In this document: piece by piece, positions 1-5,285 of the stretch
Layout: each line of letters begins with the position of its first letter
Numbering within the stretch: position 1 is the first letter of the stretch
DNA from: Actinomycetes bacterium
Lineage (GTDB): Bacteria > Actinomycetota > Acidimicrobiia > Acidimicrobiales > Microtrichaceae
Direction: 5' to 3'
NCBI GenBank assembly: GCA_023389745.1
Contig: JAEWED010000030.1
Span: 1 to 6,985 of the forward strand
Length of the DNA stretch: 6,985 nucleotides
Translations under genes and position numbers: made by a program
Notes under the pieces: generated by a model
What the model saw: the letters and a program-made list of their open reading frames with translations, nothing else
Databases searched by the model: none
What the model was told of the DNA's origin: nothing

Positions 1-452
1 CCGTAGCCCTCCCGCGGCAGCAGGCCGCGGCCGACCGTGGCCCCGGTGATGTCACCGAGGCGCACCACGATCTGCGGGAACAGCGTGGCGAGGGCAAGGG
101 TGACGAGCGCCAGGTAGATGCCGGTGATCCGCAGCGCGGGCAGGCCGACGATGAGCCCGACGACGAAGGCGAACACGATCGCGATCACCCCGGCCAACGC
201 GTACGAGACGTTGTAGTCGACCGTCAGGATCATCGTGATGTAGGCGCCCATGCCGAGGAAGGCGCCGTGACCGAGCGAGATCTGGCCGTTGAAGCCGGTG
301 AGCAGCGCGAGGCCCAGCGCGGCGACGGCGATGTACATGACCTCGCCGAGGCGGTTCACGTCCGAGGCGCCCAGCAGCTGCGGAAGTGCGATCGCCACCA
401 CGAGTGCGATCACCCAGGCCAGCGCGCGCAGCGGTGTCATGCGCCGCGTCAT
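1..452 (-). CDS. livM: Branched-chain amino acid-type ABC transporter permease LivM (3' part outside window)
   Basis: This is one of the two membrane channel subunits of an importer of the hydrophobic/branched-chain amino acid (HAAT) family. The 150 residues visible start at ATG 452-450 and run off the left edge without a stop; LivM proteins usually exceed 300 residues, so about half is missing. The family signature TGFNGQISLGHGAF is at about residues 52-65, and GLPALRITGIYLALVTLALA at about 103-122 is also typical of LivM. Hydrophobic stretches at about 10-27, 38-53, 62-77, 85-103 and 110-128 fit membrane helices. The start codon overlaps the livH stop as ATGA, which indicates translational coupling. 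A second in-frame ATG four codons later is possible, but the overlap favours the first. The substrate cannot be read from the sequence: this family also includes urea and amide importers. Confidence 0.93.
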   Translation of the reverse strand, partial: MTRRMTPLRALAWVIALVVAIALPQLLGASDVNRLGEVMYIAVAALGLALLTGFNGQISLGHGAFLGMGAYITMILTVDYNVSYALAGVIAIVFAFVVGLIVGLPALRITGIYLALVTLALATLFPQIVVRLGDITGATVGRGLLPREGY

Positions 453-1336
453 GCTCGACCCACCTTCGCCGTCCCGAACAGACCCTGTGGTCGGACGAGC
501 AGCACCACGAGCACCAGGACGAACCCGGGCAGCAGGCGGAGGTCGGGACCGACGATGTCGACGTAGCCGACGACCAGCTCGGAGACGAGCCCGATGATCA
601 GACCACCGACGACGGCGCCGATCGGTGAGTCGAAGCCACCGAGGGTCGCCGCGGCGAACGCGTAGATCAACACGACCTGCATCATGTTCTTGTCGAGCGC
701 GACCGACGACGCCGTGAACGTGCCGGCGAGCGAGCCGATCGCGGCGGCGAGTCCCCAGCCGATCATCAGCGTGGTGGTGACCTTGATGCCGGCGAGCGCA
801 GCGGACTCCTGGTTCGAGGTGACCGCCCGCAGGGCCAGGCCGAGCTTCGTCTTCTGGAACACCAGGTTGAAGCCGACGACCAGGATGGCGAGCACGGCGA
901 GCAGGCCGATGACCTGGACCGCGATGCCGGCGCCGAAGATCTCGATGCGACCTGATCCGAACACGCGCGGCACCGGCTTCGCGTCGGTGCCCCAGATGAC
1001 CCCGGCACCGTCGTTCAACATCAGGAAGAGACCGATGGTCACCATCACCACCGCGAGCGGGTTGGCGTGGGTGCCGCCGAGGCGCACGATGAGCAGCCGG
1101 TAGAGCACGGCGCCCACGACGAAGCCGATGAGCAGCGAGGCGACCGACGTCAACCACCACGGGAGCCCGGCGTCGAAGAGGTTCCAGGCCACGAAGGTCG
1201 TGAACATGGCGATCTCGCCCTGGGCGAAGTTCAACATGCCCGACGCACGGAAGATGATGACGATCGCCAGGGCGAGGATCGCGTAGATCGCTCCGGCCTG
1301 GAGACCGTCGAAGACCCGTTGGATGAACAGCTGCAC
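449..1336 (-). CDS. livH: Branched-chain amino acid-type ABC transporter permease LivH
   Basis: This is the second channel subunit of the importer, 295 residues, a normal length for LivH. The start is GTG at 1336-1334, 4 bp after the livF stop, with a GGGGG run about 9 nt upstream as a weak ribosome binding site. Family features are the N-terminal segment with LNFAQGE (residues 35-41) after the first helix, GGTHANPLAVVMVTIG (87-102), a cytoplasmic loop TKLGLALRAVTSNQESAALAGI shortened here to its key positions (about 163-184, the EAA-like loop that contacts the ATPases), TLGGFDSPIGAVVGG (231-245) and the C-terminal RPQGLFG (282-288). Several hydrophobic helices span the protein. It overlaps livM by 4 bp. 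Function as a permease is well supported; the transported compound is not known. Confidence 0.95.
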   Translation of the reverse strand: MQLFIQRVFDGLQAGAIYAILALAIVIIFRASGMLNFAQGEIAMFTTFVAWNLFDAGLPWWLTSVASLLIGFVVGAVLYRLLIVRLGGTHANPLAVVMVTIGLFLMLNDGAGVIWGTDAKPVPRVFGSGRIEIFGAGIAVQVIGLLAVLAILVVGFNLVFQKTKLGLALRAVTSNQESAALAGIKVTTTLMIGWGLAAAIGSLAGTFTASSVALDKNMMQVVLIYAFAAATLGGFDSPIGAVVGGLIIGLVSELVVGYVDIVGPDLRLLPGFVLVLVVLLVRPQGLFGTAKVGRA

Positions 1337-1340
1337 GGAG

Positions 1341-2044
1341 TCAGACCCCCAGATAGGCGCGGCGGACCACGTCGTCGTTGCGGAGCTCGTCGGCGGAGCC
1401 TTCGGCGATGATGCGGCCCGTCTCGAGCACGTAGCCGCGGGTCGCGATGTCGAGTGCCAGGTTGGCGTTCTGCTCGACGACGAGCACCGTCGTGCCGAGC
1501 TCGGCGTTGACCGCCGCGATGCGCTCGAACACGTCGCGGGTGACGAGCGGCGCCAGGCCGAGCGACGGCTCGTCGAGCAGGAGCAGGGCCGGCCGCGACA
1601 TCAGGGCACGGGCGATCGCGAGCATCTGCTGCTCGCCGCCGCTCATCGAGCCGGCAGCCTGGTCGATCCGCTCCCTCAGCCGGGGGAAGACGTCGAACCA
1701 GCGCTCCATGTCCTCGGCGACCTCGGCGGCGGGCCGTGTGAAGCCTCCGACCCGCAGGTTCTCGGCCACCGTGAGGTCCGGGAAGGTGCCCCGTCCCTGG
1801 GGTACGTGCGCGACGCCCATGCCGACGAGGTCCTCGGGCTTGCGTCCGATGACCTCCTTGCCGTTCAGGACGACCGAGCCCTTGGCCGGGATCATGCCCG
1901 ACAGCGCCCGGAGCGTGGTGGTCTTCCCGGCGCCGTTCGCGCCGAGCACCACGACGATCTCACCGGCCTCGACCGACAGGTCGAGTCCGTCGAGCACCTG
2001 GACCGGGCCGTAGCCGGCGACGAGGTGCTGCACCGCGAGCAGGG

Positions 2045-2048
<4 letters not shown>
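1341..2048 (-). CDS. livF: Branched-chain amino acid-type ABC transporter ATP-binding protein LivF
   Basis: This is a cytoplasmic ATPase subunit of the importer, 235 residues, full length for LivF. Walker A is GANGAGKTT (residues 36-44), the Q-loop is VPQGRGTF (Gln84), the ABC signature is SGGEQQ (136-141), and Walker B is LLLLDEPSLGL (155-165). The switch position reads VEQN (191-194), with Gln where most ABC ATPases have His; this is usual for LivF and not a defect. TFPDLTVAENL (88-98) is the LivF counterpart of the segment after the Q-loop. The ATG at 2048-2046 overlaps the livG stop codon as ATGA, and livH begins 4 bp downstream, so the four genes are almost certainly one operon. It would pair with LivG as a heterodimer. 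Confidence 0.96.
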
Positions 2049-2806
<758 letters not shown>

Positions 2807-2816
2807 CGACAGATCG

Positions 2817-2822
2817 ACCTCC
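2817..2822 (-). promoter_or_regulatory. Ribosome binding site of livG
   Basis: The minus strand reads GGAGGT here, 10 nt before the ATG of livG. It is the best Shine-Dalgarno match among the genes of the window. It fixes the livG start, and it suggests that the first gene of the operon is translated from its own leader rather than by coupling to mreB. Confidence 0.75.
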
Positions 2823-2872
2823 GTGCGACTTCGGGATCGGGTGACCCCGCCTCCCGGGCGGAAGGGGAGATG

Positions 2873-2890
2873 ACCCTAGCCCACATCCTA
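2873..2890 (-). promoter_or_regulatory. Possible promoter -10 region of the liv operon
   Basis: The minus strand contains two TANNNT boxes, TAGGAT (2890-2885) and TAGGGT (2878-2873), about 65-85 nt before the livG start. Either could be a -10 element. No convincing TTGACA-like -35 is seen at the right spacing, and the first gene may instead be co-transcribed with mreB, which lies on the same strand 231 bp upstream. This is a weak call. Confidence 0.25.
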
Positions 2891-2894
2891 TGAG

Positions 2895-2908
2895 GTGACG
2901 GTCGTCAC
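2895..2908. promoter_or_regulatory. Perfect inverted repeat upstream of livG (operator candidate)
   Basis: GTGACG and CGTCAC arms flank a 2-bp centre, giving a 14-bp near-perfect palindrome just upstream of the two candidate -10 boxes of the liv operon. The place suits an operator for a dimeric regulator. No regulator gene is in the window and the site could be chance in GC-rich DNA. Confidence 0.25.
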
Positions 2909-2922
2909 GCGGTGGGACCGAG

Positions 2923-2964
2923 CTCCCGCCTCAGCGGCGCGAGCCCATGAACATCTCGCGCAGC
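2923..2964 (-). repeat. Second copy of the mreB 3' end (42-bp direct repeat, copy A)
   Basis: These 42 bp match 3030-3071, which hold the last codons and stop of mreB, at a constant offset of 107 bp with only two mismatches (2940 and 2943). Read on the minus strand, copy A encodes LREMFMGSRR followed by TGA, exactly as in mreB. Both mismatches are silent in that frame (GGC for GGT, TCG for TCT). Copy A has no start or body of a gene attached and lies in a different frame from mreB, so it is a relic or a mobile fragment and not a gene. It could be the tail of a decayed mreB paralogue or a local duplication that later diverged. Confidence 0.85.
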
Positions 2965-2971
2965 GCTGCGC
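2958..2971. repeat. 14-bp perfect palindrome at the junction of two repeat units
   Basis: GCGCAGCGCTGCGC is a perfect palindrome centred between 2964 and 2965. The centre coincides with the end of the 42-bp copy and the start of the 21-bp copy, so the palindrome is made by the meeting of the two units. It is not followed by a T-run, so it is not a standard terminator. Confidence 0.6.
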
Positions 2972-2984
2972 ACACTCCCGCCTC
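2964..2984. repeat. 21-bp exact direct repeat, left copy
   Basis: These 21 bp are identical to 3019-3039 (offset 55 bp). On the minus strand the shared element reads GAGGCGGGAGTGTGCGCAGC plus one G. Together with the 42-bp repeat it gives a cluster of about three units of 52-55 bp between mreB and livG. No coding function is suggested. Confidence 0.8.
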
Positions 2985-3018
2985 GACCGACGGTGCCGCG
3001 TGACCTCTCCCTCGATCT

Positions 3019-3039
3019 CGCTGCGCACACTCCCGCCTC
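3019..3039. repeat. 21-bp exact direct repeat, right copy
   Basis: This copy overlaps the last two bases of the mreB stop codon region and the sequence just after it. It is identical to 2964-2984. The remaining gap sequence between the copies (2985-3018) is unique and shows no gene, and I see no U-tract terminator after mreB. Confidence 0.8.
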
Positions 3040-3071
3040 AGCGGCGAGAACCCATGAACATCTCGCGCAGC
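3030..3071 (-). repeat. mreB 3' end, parental copy of the 42-bp direct repeat (copy B)
   Basis: This is the partner of 2923-2964. It covers the final ten codons and stop of mreB plus 8 bp after the stop. The repeat boundary on the downstream side includes the decamer ctcccgcctc (plus strand), which occurs three times in the cluster, at 2923, 2975 and 3030. Confidence 0.85.
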
Positions 3072-4042
3072 TCCTCGTAGGACTCGACGACGCGGCCGGC
3101 GCCGAGCACCACCGACTCGAGCGGCTGGCGCACCAGCTGGACCGGCACCTCGCACTCACGCGCGAGTCGCAGGTCGAGGCCCTTGAGCAGCGACCCACCG
3201 CCCACCAGGTGGATGCCGTGCTCGATCAGGTCCTGCGCGAGCTCGGGAGGAGCTTCGGCGACACACGCCAGCACCGAGTCGACCATGGCGTTGACCGGCT
3301 CGGAGATCGCGGCGCGGACCTCGGCGGCGGAGAGGATCACGGTCTTGGGCAGACCGGACATGAGCTCGCGGCCACGCACCTCGGCGCGGACCTCGTCGGG
3401 GGTCTCATCCGCGGAGCCGATCAGGATCTTGATCTCCTCCGCGGTCTGCTCACCGATCGCTATCCCGTACTCACGGCGGATGTGGATGATGATCGCCGCG
3501 TCGATGTCGAACGAACCGACGCGCACCGCCTGGAGCGCCACGACGCCGCCGAGCGAGATCAGCGCCGTCTCGGTGGTGCCACCACCGATGTCGACCACCA
3601 TGTTCGCCATCGGCTCGTTGATCGGAAGGCCCGAGCCGATCGCCGCGGCCATCGGCTGCTCGATGAGCTGCGCCTCGGTGGCACCCGCCTTGCGGGCCGC
3701 CTCGGTCACCGCTCGCTTCTCGACCGCGGTGATGGCCGACGGCACGCAGATCACGACCCGTGGCCGGTTGAACCGGTTCACGCCGACCCGCTTCAACAGG
3801 AGTCGGATCATCTCCTGGGTGACCTCGAAGTCGGTGATCGCACCCTTGCGCAGCGGGCGGACCGCCACGATGTAGCTCGGTGTGCGGCCGATCATCTTCC
3901 AGGCGTCGCGCCCCATCGACAGCACGCCGTTGGTCCTGGAATTGAGCGCGATGACAGAGGGCTCGTTCAGGACGATGCCCTCTCCCCTGGCGTAGACGAG
4001 CGTGTTGGCCGTACCCAGGTCGATCGCGAGGTCGCGTGCCAG
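3038..4042 (-). CDS. mreB: Rod shape-determining protein MreB, with apparent CTG start
   Basis: MreB is the bacterial actin homologue: it binds ATP, forms filaments under the cytoplasmic membrane and guides cell-wall synthesis. From CTG at 4042-4040 the protein has 334 residues, the normal MreB length. Phosphate-1 motif DLGTANTLV is at residues 8-16, LNEPSVIAL at 25-33, LIEQPMAAAIG at about 126-136, phosphate-2 motif VVDIGGGTTE at about 149-158, and the adenosine motif HLVGGGSLLKGL at about 278-289. The first standard start, GTG 3925, would remove the phosphate-1 loop. No in-frame ATG, GTG or TTG lies between that GTG and an upstream in-frame stop inside the preceding gene. A GGGGGAG ribosome binding site lies 5 nt before the CTG, exactly where MARDLAIDLGT-type MreB proteins begin. 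The preceding gene stops 1 bp upstream. No mreC or mreD follows; the liv operon does. Confidence 0.93.
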   Translation of the reverse strand: MARDLAIDLGTANTLVYARGEGIVLNEPSVIALNSRTNGVLSMGRDAWKMIGRTPSYIVAVRPLRKGAITDFEVTQEMIRLLLKRVGVNRFNRPRVVICVPSAITAVEKRAVTEAARKAGATEAQLIEQPMAAAIGSGLPINEPMANMVVDIGGGTTETALISLGGVVALQAVRVGSFDIDAAIIIHIRREYGIAIGEQTAEEIKILIGSADETPDEVRAEVRGRELMSGLPKTVILSAAEVRAAISEPVNAMVDSVLACVAEAPPELAQDLIEHGIHLVGGGSLLKGLDLRLARECEVPVQLVRQPLESVVLGAGRVVESYEELREMFMGSRR

Positions 4043-4043
4043 C

Positions 4044-4235
4044 TCAACTCCCCCGGCGGGACCGCTGGCCGGAGGTCTCGGCGACCTCGTCGGGGGCGAG
4101 CGCCCGCATCTTGTCGTTGAACTCGTCCACCGACGACCGGGGCGACGACGGCGCGGGCCGGTTCCGGAACCAGAGCGCGAGCAGCCCGATCCCGCTCAGC
4201 GCCGCGGCGATGAGGAGGTAGTAGACGTTGTTCAC
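4044..4235 (-). CDS. Small single-pass membrane protein upstream of mreB
   Basis: From GTG 4235-4233 this encodes 63 residues. The N-terminus (VNNVYYLLIAAALSGIGLLA, then LWF) is one membrane helix at about residues 4-24, followed by a basic RNR and a polar cytoplasmic-type tail containing SSVDEFNDKMRALAPDE and ending RSRRGS. The frame is open up to a GTG at 4319, but that 28-residue extension is polar, has no ribosome binding site and would put a non-signal sequence before the helix, so the internal GTG is preferred. Its own ribosome binding site is poor (GGGGCC). The gene ends 1 bp before mreB, so the two are likely co-transcribed and coupled. I do not recognise a named family; a role near MreB at the membrane is inference from position only. 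Confidence 0.65.
   Translation of the reverse strand: MNNVYYLLIAAALSGIGLLALWFRNRPAPSSPRSSVDEFNDKMRALAPDEVAETSGQRSRRGS
4048..4054 (-). promoter_or_regulatory. Ribosome binding site supporting the CTG start of mreB
   Basis: The minus strand reads GGGGGAG at 4054-4048, 5 nt before the CTG at 4042. It lies inside the last codons of the small upstream gene, whose TGA (4046-4044) ends 1 bp before the CTG. This arrangement fits termination-reinitiation coupling and is the main local evidence that translation starts at the CTG. Confidence 0.55.
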
Positions 4236-4270
4236 GAGGCCCCGATCGGCGTGGACGTGGGGCGGTTCGG

Positions 4271-4287
4271 CGTCACCGTGCGTGACG
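4271..4287. repeat. Inverted repeat in the leader of the mreB unit
   Basis: CGTCAC and GTGACG arms flank the 5-bp loop CGTGC. It lies downstream of the possible minus-strand -10 box at 4325-4320, so it would be in the 5' leader of the mreB transcript. The half-site is the same hexamer as in the inverted repeat before livG (2895-2908), in opposite arrangement. Confidence 0.35.
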
Positions 4288-4319
4288 GAGCTGGCGGAGC
4301 AGAGGGGAACACGGGCCAC

Positions 4320-4325
4320 ATCGTA
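4320..4325 (-). promoter_or_regulatory. Possible -10 box for the mreB unit
   Basis: The minus strand reads TACGAT, a TANNNT match, about 85 nt before the preferred start of the small membrane protein gene. No good -35 is visible. The same hexamer serves as the candidate -10 of the DUF2342 gene. Confidence 0.3.
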
Positions 4326-4347
4326 GGGAAGAACTCGCCCGCGACCC

Positions 4348-4380
4348 CACCACGCTCCGCGACCGGCCGCGAGCGTGGTG
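4348..4380. repeat. Inverted repeat with 10-bp perfect arms in the divergent promoter region
   Basis: CACCACGCTC (4348-4357) and GAGCGTGGTG (4371-4380) are perfect reverse complements around a 13-bp spacer. The spacer can add three more pairs (4359-4361 with 4368-4370). A terminator is unlikely between divergent genes, so an operator or a DNA structure is the better reading. It lies about 40 bp upstream of the plus-strand -10 box. Confidence 0.55.
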
Positions 4381-4383
4381 CGC

Positions 4384-4409
4384 GTTCCGGCCGCTGCCCG
4401 GCCCGGAAC
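4384..4409. repeat. Inverted repeat GTTCCGG-N12-CCGGAAC near the plus-strand promoter
   Basis: Two 7-bp perfect arms surround a 12-bp spacer. The spacer covers the place of the -35 element for the -10 box at 4419-4424. Its centre is about 32 bp, or three helical turns, from the centre of the repeat at 4348-4380. It is an operator candidate. Confidence 0.4.
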
Positions 4410-4418
4410 CTCCTTGGT

Positions 4419-4424
4419 TATCGT
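4419..4424 (+). promoter_or_regulatory. -10 box of the pseudo-protease gene, leaderless-type position
   Basis: TATCGT matches TANNNT and ends 8 nt before the ATG at 4433. There is no Shine-Dalgarno sequence before this ATG. In Actinobacteria this spacing is typical of transcripts that begin at or within a base or two of the start codon, so a leaderless mRNA is likely. Confidence 0.5.
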
Positions 4425-4432
4425 TCGAGTGC

Positions 4433-5194
4433 ATGACGATTCGGCGGAATCCCGGCCCCGACGACGACGCCGATGATCGTCACGGTCCCTCGCCGCAATG
4501 GCGGCACCCGAGCGAGGTGGGGCTCGCGGTCCGCGGGCGATCCGATCGTCGCCGCAGCACCCTCATCGCCACGGGACTGGTGCTCGGCGGTGTCGTCGTG
4601 CTCGTGTCCGGCGTGCTGCTCGGCTCGATGGACGACCACGACGGGCCCGACGACGTGGTCGAGCACCGCATCGAGCAGGCCGTCGCGAACGTGGTGGTCG
4701 TCGACGACGAGGGCGTCAGCTCCACCGTGACCGGGCTGGTCATCGACGACGAGGGCCACATCGCAGCGCGCGCCGACGCGCTCCGCGGCGCCGAGCAGAT
4801 CTGGGCACGCTGCGCGGACGCTCGCATGGAGGCGGCCGCCGTCGTGGCCGTCGACGAGGACCAGGACCTCGCCGTGTTGCGACTCTCGTCGCCCGCCGGT
4901 CGCCCGGTCGAGGTGTCCGAGGCCGTGCCGAGCCCAGGGCTCGACGTGCTGGCCGTCGACGCCGTCCCGGGTGCGGTCTCGACGACCGAGGCGACGGTGA
5001 GCGCATCGGACCCGTCCACGCCGTCGGACCGGTTCCACGCCGAGCTGGCCTCACCCGACGACGGCGCCTCGCTGGTCTTCGACGCCGACGGTCGCCTCAT
5101 GGGCATGGCCTCCTCTCGACGCGGGTCCGGGGTCGTCGAGGTGCACAGCGCCGCCGGGATGCTCGGAGCCGCGCACCGCCTGCTCGAACGCTGA
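4433..5194 (+). CDS. Membrane-anchored HtrA/trypsin-like pseudoprotease
   Basis: The protein has 253 residues. An acidic N-terminus carries WRHPSE (residues 23-28), followed by a basic patch (RGRSDRRR, 34-41), one membrane helix (about 44-64) and an extracytoplasmic domain. That domain follows the HtrA/DegP trypsin-like fold in reduced form. GLVIDDEGHIAARADALRGA (101-120) aligns with the segment that holds the catalytic His, but Asp115 stands at the His place. VAVDEDQDLAVLRL (138-151) keeps the catalytic Asp (145). SPDDGASLVFDADGRLMGM (207-225) aligns with the GNSGGPLV segment, with Asp210 at the Ser place. No PDZ domain follows. With His and Ser gone it should not cleave peptide bonds; a binding or regulatory role is inference. 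ATG 4433 is chosen from the -10 box spacing and the N-terminal motif. It is followed 91 bp later by the DUF2342 gene on the same strand. Confidence 0.8.
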   Translation: MTIRRNPGPDDDADDRHGPSPQWRHPSEVGLAVRGRSDRRRSTLIATGLVLGGVVVLVSGVLLGSMDDHDGPDDVVEHRIEQAVANVVVVDDEGVSSTVTGLVIDDEGHIAARADALRGAEQIWARCADARMEAAAVVAVDEDQDLAVLRLSSPAGRPVEVSEAVPSPGLDVLAVDAVPGAVSTTEATVSASDPSTPSDRFHAELASPDDGASLVFDADGRLMGMASSRRGSGVVEVHSAAGMLGAAHRLLER

Positions 5195-5241
5195 GCGATC
5201 CCCGCCCCGTCCGAGGAGCAGCGAAGGTGATGGCCCGCTCA

Positions 5242-5253
5242 GCGCCGCGGCGC
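5242..5253. repeat. 12-bp perfect palindrome upstream of the DUF2342 gene
   Basis: GCGCCGCGGCGC is a perfect palindrome placed about 20 bp before the -10 box at 5273, where a -35 element would lie. It could be an operator, but such strings arise readily in DNA of this base composition. Confidence 0.25.
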
Positions 5254-5272
5254 GACCCGACGCTGCGGCCAA

Positions 5273-5278
5273 TACGAT
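5273..5278 (+). promoter_or_regulatory. -10 box of the DUF2342 gene, leaderless-type position
   Basis: TACGAT matches TANNNT and ends 7 nt before the GTG at 5286. A GAGG sits directly against the GTG, too close to act as a ribosome binding site. The spacing suggests a leaderless transcript with a promoter separate from the gene before it. Confidence 0.5.
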
Positions 5279-5285
5279 TCCGAGG

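Larger units (their letters stand above)
4236..4432. promoter_or_regulatory. Divergent promoter region between the mreB unit and the pseudo-protease gene
   Basis: These 197 bp separate two divergently read units and contain no convincing gene. They hold a plus-strand -10 box (4419-4424), a possible minus-strand -10 box TACGAT (4325-4320), and three inverted repeats (4271-4287, 4348-4380, 4384-4409). The two rightmost repeats lie between the opposed promoters, so a regulator bound there could act on both. Confidence 0.5.

Noticed and set aside
2845..2861. Hairpin CCGCC/GGCGG upstream of livG as a terminator for mreB
   Set aside because: The stem is only 5 bp with no T-run on the minus strand, and it lies close to the livG ribosome binding site.
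2895..3080. Short plus- and minus-strand open frames within the repeat cluster
   Set aside because: They arise because the repeat units lack stops; they have no ribosome binding site. The minus-strand frame ends in LREMFMGSRR only because of the duplicated mreB tail.
3038..3925. MreB starting at GTG 3925
   Set aside because: This would drop the phosphate-1 motif and the first strands of the actin fold, which are clearly encoded upstream in the same frame.
2993..4120. Long plus-strand open frame (375 codons) opposite mreB
   Set aside because: It is the mirror of a strongly recognised MreB on the other strand. Its product is Arg/His/Asp-rich without a family pattern, as expected from GC-rich antisense frames.
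4236..4319. N-terminal extension of the small membrane protein from GTG 4319
   Set aside because: The added 28 residues are polar with no signal-like character and no ribosome binding site; starting at GTG 4235 places the membrane helix at the N-terminus.
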